In this document: positions 23,176 through 33,239 of the stretch, piece after piece
Layout of the letters: each line of letters opens with the position of its first letter
Numbering within the stretch: the first letter of the stretch is position 1
DNA from: Symbiodinium microadriaticum
Taxonomy: Eukaryota; Sar; Dinophyceae; Suessiales; Symbiodiniaceae
DNA length: 64,000 nucleotides
NCBI GenBank assembly: GCA_001939145.1
Contig: LSRX01000186.1
Coordinates: forward strand, 251,035 to 315,034
Reading direction: 5' to 3'
Translations under genes and position numbers: made by a program
The notes under the pieces: generated by a model
What the model was told of the DNA's origin: nothing
The model's database searches: none
What the model saw: the letters and a program-made list of their open reading frames with translations, nothing else

Positions 23176-26100
23176 GCGATGCTGATGATTACTATTAACT
23201 ATTAACAAGGTATTACTATTCATAATGCGTGGAGGCTGCTGTTGGTAGTATAAATAACTGCTCACATACGGCACACGACTTACGCTGATGATCCAGGTGC
23301 TTACTGCGATGGTGACGGTTTTCGTGTTGGTAGACACACGGACATGCATCGATCGACCACAACACATGGCGAAGCCAGCTCCGCGCCAGGATGGACCAAA
23401 GCGACCATGAAACAAACGTAAGCCTAAACTTATAATAATATACAATAATATATAATAATATACAATAATATATAATCTCTTGACTCCCAGATCCGAGAGC
23501 TTACCATCGAAGGTTTGAAGTTACCCATTCTGGGAGCTGGCCGACGGTGGTGCGTCCGGTGCTGGAGAAAGTCGATCCCTGGCCACCTGGCGGAAATCCG
23601 ACAAGAAGTTTCTGGGTCTCGTGCTTGAAGCCACGGTTTAGGGCTTTGGGTTCAGAGGTTGAGCCAGTTTTATGTTCTCTTTGTAGGACTACTATTTAAA
23701 TCTTGACTTCCAGGCAAAGGGTGCGCCTGGGTGCTTTGGATAGAGCTCCACCTTTTGAAGGTGGTCCTGGGGAATGAAGGCCTCTCAAACCTGTTGGATC
23801 TGGCAGTCCACCGTTTCGGTACAGGGCTTCAAGAGTGTCAGGCATTTATGATCCTCATACCTTAAAGGGTTCAATTCCGGGTGCCTTCGTTCTCTGAATC
23901 TGAAATGGTCTACTTGTTTTTGAATCTAAAAAGCCGCCGAGTGTCTGGAAGAAGGAAGGCTCTGAAGCTGGGCCTTCAGCTACGGGAATCGCAACCCAAG
24001 GCTTCCAGAGGCCCTGAACCCTGCAACTCCCATCGCCCCAGAACCCCTCCACCAAGAAACCCGGAATGAAGGCACACTCCTGAAGCCTTCAATGGGGATT
24101 TTGGAGAGAGTTTGGTCGATGGCTCCCGTTTCCGGGCTCGACTGGTTCGAGTGGTCACAAACAGACGTCAGAATGGTGGAGCTGCACCTGCAGACTTCAA
24201 TGTGGCTCTGGACACTCGAACCCTGAAGCCCCGAAACTACCGTTGATGATACAAATCCTGCATTACCTTAAGGACCCTAGACTATGGAAATTATGGTAGA
24301 TTCCTTATTATGGGTAATGCAGGGTTTATATCATCAACCGTAGGTCTACAGCTCTCAGCTCGGCCCAGGTATGCCCTCTTCTTCCTCACCTACATCACCC
24401 TCGCGACTAAGCTGTCCATTTCGACATCCCTGAATCCGCCCACTTCCAGTTCCCAAGACGCCCCCGAAAGAAAGCAACGCATGCCCATCCAGTCAGAGGA
24501 AGTCCTGCTGCAGATGTTTGTAGCACTTGAGATGGAGGTTTGGGTCTTGAGGGCTGCACTATTTAGAGTTTACATTGGATAGATACTATTAGTTTTTCTA
24601 ATTTATTTTGTTTATTTTGGTTACACATCATTTTTCATATGCTATATAGGCCACGCAGCAAAAGAACGGCCCTCAACCGTAGAACGACCCTCAACCGTGG
24701 TCCGGTCGGGGACTTGGGAGTAAAGTTTTCCACCCACCTAGCTACACCTGCGCCAAAGTGCCAAAACCCTGAGCATGTGCATGTTGACAGGCATATACAC
24801 TCACATAGCTACTTCTCAATGTTTGCACCTCTCTGTCTTGCAAGCCCACAAACTGGCTCCCGTCTCTCGGCGAGGTGGTCTTTGCAGTCATTCGCGTCGT
24901 AACCGCCCTCTTTCTTAAAGCAGCTTGGCCGCAGAGTGATCAAGTTAAGTGAGCTCTGGGCAGGACACATCGGGTTGATGGGGCTTTGGAGTTGGCCTGC
25001 CTCCTGCCGGGTCCTCGCATGACGAGGCTTTTCGGGTTGTTGGTTTCAGTGATTCAGGGCAGGGTGACTATGAATGAGGGGGGCTGCAATGCACAAGATT
25101 GAGGGTTCATCATGGTGCTTCAACAAGGAAACTTTGGCGAGTGCGGAGAACGATGCGGACATGGCAATGGAGAACTCCAGACGTGGCGCGGTTTCAACAT
25201 TCACACCCGGAGGGAAAAAGATGTGTTGGAAATAAGTAGAGTCTGTTTCGACGACGGCTGTTTGTGAAACTAGGGCCACTGTGGCAGTCTTGCAGGCCTG
25301 CTATCCGTTTCGAGCTTGCTGGGGCCGACAGTCAGCCTTTGCCTCTGGTTTGAGGCTTGTAAGGCTCATAGATGGGGTTAAATCTGGTGCTCCCGCAAAT
25401 CTTTCGAGCTTTGTCTTTGCAGGAGCCATCTTTGCCCACACAGGATCAGTAGGATGCTGAGTGGAATTTCGCAGCCGGTACAGACGTCACCCCTTTGGAG
25501 TTCTGGAGTCTACATGCGTGGCAAGAGACTTTTAAGTCAATTTTTATTTTTGCTGAAGAGGCCGCTGTCCTGAGCCGCAAAATAAACATAGCACTGCACC
25601 AAGATTTTGTTGAATGCCCACGACATCTTCTGCAGCAGTGGCTAAGTATGAGTGATCGGGGGCATTCCTTGCATCGCCACCCTCTGGCCCACTGTTGTCA
25701 ACTCTCCATGATGGCAGCGCGTGGCCAAATAGGATCACATTCCAGCAGTTTTACGCTGAGAGCGATTAGCCTCCAAGGTCAGGCTGGGGAGACTCACAGG
25801 ACCCGGTGGGAGGGTGGTCTCACGGAGTGCTTCGTTGATGATTGGTTTCCAAGAACAAAGAGTCGATGACCTTGGCTTTGGAAGGTTGAGTAGAAGTCAG
25901 CCTAAGCAGCCATGTCGGTTCGAGTGCGTGGAGAGGGAGAAGTGTTGCGGACGTGAACTCTTTCAAGGGGGACCCCTGACTTCGGAATCTCGCAGCATAG
26001 CGAAGCTAGCTTTTAGGAAGTAGCCATGGGAGCGAGAATGCCGACCTTAGGAGTCCTGTCGTCGTCTGCAAACTCTTCCAAGCTGCAAGCACCCTCGTGT

Positions 26101-29100
26101 TGCAATCGCGGACAAGATGCCGACATAACATCGAAGTCATCGAAGTAGCAGAGCAGGTCCTGGCGCAAACACTTCAAAATCCCGATGACATAGTCTCCGA
26201 CTCCCGAGCTCTGCGAAGCAGTCCTTGGCCGGCCAGGAAGCTGGAGGACTTGTTCATGGTGGCAGATGAGGCTGCCTCCGACATGAACAGTTTTGTGTAA
26301 ACGCTCTTTATTCTAGGCAGATACAGCCATGATACAGCTACAATTTAGAGGATGCAAGAAAAGCTCTAAGTGAAGCCTCTGGGCCCATGATTCTCGTGTG
26401 CAGACCGCAGACCGCCCGGCTCCGAAGCGACGAAGGGGTTTTGGCAAGCCGTTTTCTACGCATGTATCCCAGGCTACTGCTGTCTGCGTGCAACGATCCC
26501 TAGCCCCAAACTCTGCACTGCTGTATGCCTCTGATGTAAACAAGGCCACCACGAAGCCCCAAGCTGTCATGGTTGCCACTACCTGTTTCTTGAAAAGCTT
26601 CGTGACAGGACGGTGACGGGCATTTGTCGCCAGAGGAATTCGTGGCAGCACCTTGGCTACCTCGCACAGCAGTGTTGTGCCCCTCGAGCTTCGTCACTTT
26701 CCTGTTTCATCCTTGCTGGCAGCAAGAGTCTAGAGATTTCGGTAGCATTCATTTATGCAGGTGCCCCGACGCAAGCCAGTCGACGTGATGGTCGGGGAAT
26801 TTACAAGGGTTTTGTATCACAGTTTTTCGCAGCTCAAGGGCCGTGTAAGGAGTTATGGAAACAGGGTTGCATGTTTGGGGAGATTATCAAATCATCGCTG
26901 TGGGAAGAAACTTGCATAGGTGTCTCAGAGGCACCGCTTACCCGAAGCAGCCTGATCGCTGCCTGCATTTCGACGGGGAAGTTGTCCGGCTCAAACAGTA
27001 GAGCAACTCCGGAGCAGAACAGATATCAAGCAAAAGCAGCTCGGCATTGCCCCCTCTATCGAGCCGAGAAGAAGCAACATCGGCAGCACAGGCAATGAGT
27101 CTGCCCAGCGTGCAGCGATTCCTCACCTCCTTGGACGTCAGTATCAGGTCGGGCTGGGGCTCAGGGCAACACAACGGAGACCAGTCTTGAAACGATTATG
27201 TTATTATGTTTCTGAGTTTCTGTTCAGATTGCATGCAATGCTCGTTTTTCCTGCGAAGCGACAGCTTCAAGCTACAGCTACCGGTGAGCCATTACGTGTT
27301 GTTGCACCAGGCACTACTTGAGAACCCAGTTCAATGTTAGTAGTTCGGTTTCCGACGACTGCCTGGCTGGCGCCCATTAATGAAAACGCTTTGCGCAGCC
27401 AAAAGCTGTTTTGCAGTCTTCTGTTCGAGTCCTGGTAGCTGGAGAAGATGAAGGAATTACTGGACTCAGGTTAATGATTATCAAAGTTCCGGCCTGTCGG
27501 AACCCCCAGCAGCTCCGAGCCAGGTTTATGACTAAAGCTTGCTTGAGCATAGCATCCTGTGGGCGCAAATGAGGCTTGGAGAGGTAGTAGGTCGTGTCTG
27601 ATCTCTAGGAATCCAGGTAGCATTGCAAGCTGTAGGAAAGTCAATGGCCGCAAAACATGCATGCTAAAATTAAAATGGAAGCTGTCAACGCTTAGTTCGG
27701 CTTGTACCCTTCTGGACCTGCTTTGCTCGGATCACCCTCCGATATCCGAACTTCAGATTCGCAACTGTCCCGACCCACTCTTGAAGCATGGTTGATGGAC
27801 ATTACCTCACTGGAGGTTTGGCATGCAATAGCGATGTTATTAGGATTCCGGTCTGTGACAAGGAGATAAAAGGTTTGCTGTGAGGCTGAGCGCAACTAAC
27901 CCTGAAACTCTTACGAGAACGCCGCTATCATGTACAAGCTGCAAGCATCAAGGCCCATATGTCGGCAGCATGCTATAGCGTATTCCTCCGTGGTAGTGTT
28001 GGCACATGTCAGGATATGGCCATTCGTTGTTTTGCGTTTGCTTGTTGCCATCGTTGCCACCTTGAGGCATGTAACAAAAGGAACTCTTTCCTGCCGATGT
28101 GTTCACACTCGTGCCATGTCGATGCGTCGTGGCAGGTTTAGCGAGTCTATCACGTCGATCGTTCGACCTACCTCGTACCACGACTGTGTAACAGGAGCTT
28201 TTGACAATGTCGTTTCCAGTACAAGCCTCGGAGCAGTTGTCAGTGCTGCTGCTACCAGTAAGCAGGGTTTGTTGTCCTGAATCAACCTGTTGTTCCTGTA
28301 CGAAAGTGTTCAGCACCACTTTCAGGAAAACTGGTTCTGGTTGTATGGGTCGAATCTGCGTGTTCCTATGATTTACCATGTATTCGTGATTGACAGTTTA
28401 GCTGGCGCAGGGACTGCGGCCCCTTGTTCGACATCCTGGATGATGGTGACGGTATGCTCCATGGATGAAATTATTGACCGTGCTGCTTGCGGCCCTAGGC
28501 TGTTCATAACACAATAACAGCAAATGTAGTAGGACACGATGTGTATGTATGTGTGTATGCATATATATATATATATATACATAATATATATATATATATA
28601 TATATTACATACATATATCCATACATTCACATATCCTTTATCACGTGTTAAAGCAAACAACATGGTGCAATGTAGTATGACACAACATAACGTAATATGT
28701 CGTGACATCGTATAATACAACACAACATGGTAGCATCTTGTCTTACATTGTAGTCTCGTAATATCATATGCATATTAAACTATCTTGTTAAGAAGAAGGT
28801 AGGAGCAACAGTTTGCTGCACCTGCTGCTGAGAATGCCGAGGTGTAGTAGCACGTCCCAAAGGTGTAGGGCCAGTTGAACGGTGAGCCAGTTGTTCTCCA
28901 GAGGTTGAAAGCCCCTATTTCTGAGTGCAGCCTGTAGATCTCGATAAAACCGCCAACTCACGGCTGCGACATCATGGGACTTTCCGAAAATTAGGGTAGC
29001 TTATTTTGGGGTCCTTATAGTAAGGATCCGACTATTAAGGGTGCTATATTAGGGTCCCCTATATTCGGAAACCCCCCATATCATGCGAGATGGTGGCGAT

Positions 29101-30314
29101 GCCTGCACCCTGTTCCTCCTGCCAATGTTCAAGTATGCGTTGATGGCGGCTTTCGCATGGGAGCGCCAATTGGTTCGTTGTTGCGAAGACCAAGGATCAC
29201 CATTGCCGAGTTCTGCAAGGGTCTGATGCAGCTGAAGGGCCAAGCACGTGCCATCGATCTCGCCACATGGCTAGCTTTGAGGACTCATTTAGGGCGGCCC
29301 AATCAACGGGTTTAGTCTTAAAGAGCCCTTGTGTGGCACGACCCTCAGGCCACGAGATGTTGACCATGAGTTTAGCAGCCGATGCAGAAAGGTTGTACGG
29401 GTTAAAAAATGCACACATCGATGTGACTATTAGTTACTGTTATCTGATACTATTTAGCCTTTGGCCGGGGCAGGCTTCACGTTCGCTTTCACTGGCTCCA
29501 ACTATGCCCATCATATAAGCAGTACACTCGGCCAGGTTGAGGCTTCACGAGTTGATGTCCGAAGCGCCGCACTGCTTTAAACTTTTTGAAACCCCGAGTC
29601 CCGAAGCTGCATACCAGGGCCACACCCGACGAACTTGACAGCATCCTTGCTTCCCCGTACTTGCGCTGACAAAAAATGCGATAATAGCTTTCGGGCTGAA
29701 AGTCTGGAGGTTTGAACACCGGGATGGTGCAGAGATCAGGGCTTACGTGTAGACTTGTTTGAGAGTGCATATAGACAGCAACGCACAGAATCAGGTCGTT
29801 TTGCAGCACGCCTCCTGTCTGCAATATGAACTTGTCTACACGGACTGAGAGACATCGGAAGGCCATGGCTCTGGAAGACTGACTTCAGATTGATTGCGAG
29901 CCCGCGTTGCCACGATTCGATGCCAGCCAATTTCGATTCCCTGGAATGAGATACCACCTTTGATCTTGCATCGTGCTGTCGTCCTGGCAATAGCTAGCAG
30001 TGCCGAGGTAGCTTAAACCAAAAGATTGAAGCAGGGTAACGACAAACAGTTTACATAGTAGGTTGATTTTGGGCTCAGGCTGATAACAAGCTTTTTCATG
30101 CGTCGAGGTTAGGGCGGTTGAATTGCAGGTTGTAGTTCAGTCAGCCAGCCTAGTTTGCCCAACGCTGCCCAGCCCGCAGCATACACCAAAATGCCCGTTC
30201 ACCGAGGACAATCGAAAGTTGCTGCGAGAATGCGAGCGGATCAACGTGACACTACGCCACCTTTCCAAGGCTTCTGCTTGCCCCGCAAAGCAGCGATGTA
30301 GGGTGCAGGAGTAG
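17168..30314 (+). CDS. voltage-gated cation channel with EF-hand region (gene-level entry)
   Basis: Joining the exons listed separately gives a single six-helix channel domain on the + strand. S1 is DGYMGLVVIINLGFM, S2 is YNLELVMFSIF plus VMDVLVRAYVLGREWLWD, and S3 is NVFDAVLVCLTLVL. The S4 voltage sensor is LMRIVRTLRIVKTLTMF, with R/K every third residue. S5 is GALFWSMVLLL, the pore helix GSFLKALYTMTLW, and S6 YALFFLTYITL plus VVFAVIRVVTALFLK. The C-terminal region has a helix-loop segment KLEDLFMVADEAA, a canonical EF-hand loop DDGDGMITIAEF, the segment KGLMQLKGQARAIDLATWL and a short charged helix to a stop. The protein would sit in a membrane, pass cations on depolarisation and be tuned by calcium. 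The N terminus, part of the S1-S2 loop, the end of S5 and the selectivity filter are not securely placed. Most donors are GC. Confidence 0.85.
18022..18065 (+). CDS. channel exon: first part of S2
   Basis: Reads PTIYNLELVMFSIF with a GT donor (GTTTAA) at 18066. An in-frame TGA just upstream fixes the start after GGTGAG. The phase fits S1 on the left and 19502 on the right. One or more small exons of the S1-S2 loop may be missing in between. Confidence 0.6.
19502..19569 (+). CDS. channel exon: S2 end to S3 start
   Basis: Reads VMDVLVRAYVLGREWLWDPR. In this family S2 ends with a motif of the form E-x-L-[LV]-R-x-Y-V-x-G, so Asp stands where Glu is usual. A stop lies in frame just before CCAGCAG. 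The GC donor at 19570 gives the phase needed by the next exon. Confidence 0.75.
19915..19962 (+). CDS. channel exon: S3
   Basis: Reads YLNVFDAVLVCLTLVL after GCGTGGGCAG. The N-x-F-D signature at the start of S3 is diagnostic. It ends at a GC donor (GCAGAG), with a GA donor ten bases on as the alternative. Confidence 0.75.
20728..20843 (+). CDS. channel exon: S4 voltage sensor
   Basis: Reads ANSLRVIKLMRIVRTLRIVK then TLTMFRQ. Positive residues recur every third position (R-x-x-K-x-x-R-x-x-R-x-x-R-x-x-K), the hallmark of a voltage sensor. The end at a GA donor (20844) makes the S4-S5 linker run into the S5 exon in frame. Confidence 0.85.
21415..21465 (+). CDS. channel exon: S5
   Basis: Reads IGALFWSMVLLLVLKLG after CTGGCACATTAAG. 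The L-F-W-S-[ML] motif opens S5 in this family. The end is uncertain: GT after CTC at 21453, or GC at 21466. The rest of S5 probably lies in an unfound exon before 22642. Several microsatellites lie between. Confidence 0.7.
21610..21890. repeat. degenerate trinucleotide repeats
   Basis: Runs of GTA/GTG, GTC and ATC units in the intron after S5. Confidence 0.85.
22642..22725 (+). CDS. channel exon: pore helix
   Basis: Reads APLAAREEMNNLYGSFLKAL then YTMTLWQH after GTCTGTGCTAG. The G-S-F-x-x-[AS]-[LM]-Y-T-[LM]-T-L pattern is the pore helix of this channel class. The residues after TLW do not give the usual filter sequence. The end is inferred from a GC donor. Confidence 0.6.
23127..23175. repeat. 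(GAT)n microsatellite
   Basis: About 15 GAT/ATG units in the intron after the pore helix. Confidence 0.9.
23423..23475. repeat. AT-rich minisatellite (TATAATAATATACAA units)
   Basis: Alternating 14-15-base units immediately before the pyrimidine tract of the next candidate exon. Confidence 0.85.
23491..23595 (+). CDS. channel exon candidate: selectivity filter / pore loop
   Basis: After ATAATCTCTTGACTCCCAG two frames compete. One reads VTHSGSWPTVVRPVLEKVDP, which resembles the filter followed by W-x-x-V-x-x-P-L of other channels. The other reads IRELTIEGLKLPILGAG. The position between pore helix and S6 favours the first. The phase from the previous exon is not resolved. Confidence 0.35.
24237..24343 (+). 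mobile_element. MITE family 1, copy 2
   Basis: 107 bp with nearly perfect 31-bp inverted ends. The left end is CTACCGTTGATGATACAAAT, continuing CCTGCATTACC. The right end is the reverse complement of CTACGGTTGATGATATAAAC, continuing CCTGCATTACC. It starts within a GT-containing end, ends in GTAG, and lies 25 nt upstream of the S6 exon. Confidence 0.85.
24369..24402 (+). CDS. channel exon: first half of S6
   Basis: Reads YALFFLTYITL after CTCGGCCCAG, with a GC donor (GCGACT) at 24403. Together with the exon at 24875 it forms an unbroken S6 helix. An acceptor directly at the end of the MITE (24343) is a possible alternative start. Confidence 0.75.
24875..24919 (+). CDS. channel exon: second half of S6
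   Basis: Reads VVFAVIRVVTALFLK, exactly 15 codons, between TCTCGGCGAG and a GC donor (GCAGCT). The F-A-V-[ILF]-[RN]-V-[VI]-T motif marks the inner end of S6 in dinoflagellate channels of this kind. Confidence 0.85.
26157..26294 (+). CDS. channel exon: post-S6 linker and degenerate EF-hand
   Basis: 46 codons, phase 0 at both ends. Starts VLAQTLQNPDDIVSDSR and ends KLEDLFMVADEAASDMNSF. In relatives the same place carries K-L-x-x-L-F-x-x-A-D-x-x-G-x-G, so the first calcium loop here has lost its Gly and acidic spacing. GT donor at 26295. Confidence 0.75.
28195..28250 (+). CDS. channel exon: helix between the EF-hands
   Basis: Reads ELLTMSFPVQASEQLSVL after GACTGTGTAACAG. It fits the F-E-x-L-L ... 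V-x-A-x-L-x-x-L stretch between paired EF-hands. The GC donor at 28251 gives phase 2, as the next exon requires. A GTAAGC nine bases later is a stronger GT donor but breaks the frame. Confidence 0.6.
28411..28455 (+). CDS. channel exon: EF-hand loop, first half
   Basis: Reads DCGPLFDILDDGDG after AGCTGGCGCAG. The two last bases (AT) plus the first G of the next exon restore a Met codon, giving a canonical loop DDGDGMITIAEF. GC donor (GCTCCA) at 28456. Confidence 0.85.
28543..28625. repeat. (TA)n microsatellite
   Basis: Two TA blocks inside the intron that splits the EF-hand loop. Confidence 0.9.
28981..29071. mobile_element. MITE-like element, about 91 bp
   Basis: The left end TTTCCGAAAATTAGGGTAGC pairs with the right end, whose reverse complement is TTTCCGAATATAGGGGACCC. 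Single copy here, in the intron before 29195. Confidence 0.65.
29195..29273 (+). CDS. channel exon: EF-hand loop end and conserved helix
   Basis: Reads ITIAEFCKGLMQLKGQARAI then DLATWL. The segment E-F-x-x-G-L-x-x-L-K-G-x-A-R-A-[IL]-D is a strongly conserved tail of dinoflagellate EF-hand channels. GC donor (GCTTTG) at 29274, phase 0. Confidence 0.9.
30207..30314 (+). CDS. channel exon: last exon with stop
   Basis: Reads DNRKLLRECERINVTLRHLS then KASACPAKQRCRVQE and TAG. It joins in phase 0 to ATWL and continues the amphipathic helix expected after the EF-hands. A GC donor after TCCAAG (30269) could extend the gene further. Confidence 0.75.
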   Translation, partial: DNRKLLRECERINVTLRHLSKASACPAKQRCRVQE

Positions 30315-31123
30315 CTGCACTTTATGCTTTGGTCTCTGGGAGTATCGGTGTTAGGATCAGACTTCAGCAGGTTCCTAAGCCTCAGGCTTCAATTTCTTTG
30401 AAGGGGTCTAGGCTGGTCTGCTGCTGTGTATAGTATGAGTATGACAGAGGTCGCCCAGCCTGGCCTAACCCGCAGACCCACTGGAATTACGATTTTCGGA
30501 CCTTCGGGACTTCAGCTTCCCAAGCGGCGAATGGACAACAACGTACACGTGACAGCACACAACTCTCCAATCTCGATAGGCTGAGGTTCCGATCTCGTCT
30601 GAGCTTGGGGCCCTGTAAGCCTCGGAGTCTGGAACCCCCCAAAAACCTCCAACACATCAACCATGCAACTTCTGGTTGCGCCCCTTGAACATCTTGAGCC
30701 CAAATATTCATGACAAGCCCTGAGCCCGAAGCCCCAAATCAGCCGAGTCCAGCCTCGGAACTTCGCCTCGGAAGAGATGTCATGTGATTCAAAAGCCATT
30801 TCATAAGCTTGAAGCCTAGCGGCCTTCGTTTCTTGGGTTGTGGTTAGTAGCTACCCTAAAAACTGATCTGTATAATTCTTATGCTTGTTTCTGGGATCGT
30901 ATATGTGCAGCCTCAACCCTTAATGTGGACAACGCAGTCATATTGTTTTTTAAGATGCACCCTTGTGTTTTTGTTACTTTACTCGCGCACTGCCGAGCGC
31001 GAGAGTCGACACCGTCCACTAACTGGGATCTCCGAGTTTTCCACGCCATCAAAACCGAAAGAACCCCCCCCCCCCCCTGGTTTATAAATTTTAAATGACC
31101 CTACACTAAAGTGCTTTTGCCAG

Positions 31124-31249
31124 GCCATGCGCGTCCCGCAAGTGCAGAGGTCAGACTCGCATCTTCACTACTCGCAGCTGCCTCGGTGGGTTTCCGGACG
31201 GTACATGGCCAGTGGGCTTGCTTCCAAGAGGGTGGGCTGTGTGCCTGAG
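31124..31249 (+). CDS. candidate first exon of an unknown gene
   Basis: After the strong acceptor AAAGTGCTTTTGCCAG comes GCC then an ATG at 31127. It reads MRVPQVQRSDSHLHYSQLPR then WVSGRYMASGLASKR to a TGA. About 30 of 42 codons end in G/C. It may stop early at GT (31150) instead. This would be the gene after the channel. Confidence 0.4.
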
Positions 31250-33196
31250 TGACATGCGCACTGGGCCAACGTCCTGACAGCTTTGGTTGATAGGGACTTA
31301 GGGTCGGAGAGCCCAGATTCCCAGATTGACTAATGAAGTTGAGTCGTTTATCAGAGATGGAGCTTTGTTGATCGGCTTTTCGTGCTGTGTGCGGCGTTTA
31401 CATCTTGACCACCTCGGCAGAGCCGTTTCGAGAACATTTTATATCTGAAGCCCGCTGAAAGAGAACCTTACATGACAGCAAGTCTCAAACCCCGAAAACC
31501 CGAAAGCCCAAGCGACGCAGAGGCACTTCTGACAGCCGGGCTGCAGCCCGGATCACTCGAAGCACCTGCACCTCAGCACGTCTCCACGGCCATGCCGCGC
31601 CAGTACACAGTACTACTACAGTATTGCACTAGCTCATTAGACCATATTGTTGCGACGTCACGGATCGCATGCTACTCCATCATGCGACATGTCATACATT
31701 GGTCATACATGCCATAAGGCCATAAGGCCCCCGTCATGGCATAGTTCGTGTGCGGACTGCGTCCTTTGCTGTCCCAGTACTGTTTACTTCCGAGGCCAAG
31801 GTTCCTGAACCCCGCGAAGGCCCCACTGGGGCATTGAAGGTCGTGAGACCCTAAATCGAGGTGCCTCCGCAACAAAAACCCCCTAACAACCGTAAGCAGT
31901 GTGACGCTTAACCCTTGTGCGGGTCTTACATATGCTACGGGTTTGTTGAACTTCTTTCCCGCCTGAATGCGCGCTGCTAGGGCAGCTGCTTGCAAGGTAA
32001 CCTTCAAGCCATAGCTTTCAGTCAGCCTTTTTTCCGTTGCACTGGCTAGAATAGAGTTTGGGGTGCTGAAACATGGAGCAGAGTTCACCGCTTTCTGGAA
32101 GAATGCGCTAAGTAGAGCATGCTACAGCAGTTCCCAACATTTCACGCGTGCCGAGACATGCTTTTCCACACCGACGAAACGTGCAACAGATCTGAAGGAT
32201 CAGCACCTACACCGGAATGGACTGCCACTGTCCCGCTCGACTGCCATGGGAGTAAAGAGAGATATTGCTAATTGTTTCCTACATGGGCATGTGTTATCAT
32301 AAAGAGCTACATGTACGTGCACACTCCATACAAAGCACATACAGAGAGACGCGTATTCTTCGTTGGTTTTGGCATGCAATCACTAGCCGTAGCCGCAGCG
32401 TGCTGGCTGTATCTCTGTGCAGAACCGGCAATACTGTTCACAAAAGCGCTGCAGATTGTTGGAATCAAGCGCTTCTGCGGCGTGCAGCTAACCTCCCAGA
32501 AAGATCTAGCTAGCTGTAGCTGATGCTCCCCTCCTTGGGAAAAATCCAGAACCAGTAGTCGTAAGCCACTGAAGCCGGTAGGGAATGTTGAGCCCATAAG
32601 CCCATCAGCACGAGGTTACACGAAGCTTGCGTGTAGGGCCGTGGTTGTGGACATTAAATATAGGGGCCTGAACCATTACCTATACTATTATGGGGGGGGG
32701 TCCTTTTTATACTTCTAGTTCAATGGGCCCAAAACCCTATTCTAATTATTAAAGGCCCTGTATCTGTAGCTGCACCTTGTCTGCAGCGGGTCGAGCGAGG
32801 CATGCATTTGCAGTGACCGCAGCATCCATCTGAAATTATTGCGCGTGTGACGCTTATATGGACCACCAAGTTGAAGTCTCCGTTCCGTTTTGCCTTGTGC
32901 ACAGGGGTTTAGGGTTTATAGGGAGGCATAAGCTTCCATCTATGCTTGGAGCCAGTCATCACAATCGCCCAAGCTACGTGGTTTAGATCATCCAGCCCAA
33001 GGTCCAACATCAGGAGGGCTGTTTGTTGTGTAAGTTGGCCTAGGGTTCTGGTGTTCTGGGTCTAAAGGACTCTCATAGGGCCTTGGAGGTTTGGTGTTTG
33101 GGGTTTAGTTTAGTTTTTGGGTTTCGGGTTGGTTTAGGGTTTAAGTTTTAGGGTTTAGGGCTTCAACAGGTTTCAACGTGGTTGGGCCTCCACAAG
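31250..33196. other. no firmly assigned gene; one membrane-like open frame
   Basis: An open frame at about 32300-32523 reads RRVFFVGFGMQSLAVAAACW then LYLCAEPAILF, which looks like one or two membrane helices. It has no splice context I can fix. Telomere-like words cluster at about 33080-33170. Confidence 0.35.
32657..32763 (+). mobile_element. MITE family 2, copy 1
   Basis: Ends TATAGGGGCCTGAACCATTA and AATTATTAAAGGCCCTGTAT. The interior has AAAACCCTATTCTAATTATT, shared with the copies at 40959 and 51448. Confidence 0.75.
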
Positions 33197-33239
33197 GCAA
33201 AGGGCATCCTTTGCCGACTCGCCCCTGTTGTCAGCGACG
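33197..33239 (+). CDS. candidate exon, unknown protein
   Basis: Reads AKGILCRLAPVVSD between CTCCACAAG and a GT donor (GTACCT). G/C-rich third positions. The frame stays open well beyond the donor. Confidence 0.35.
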
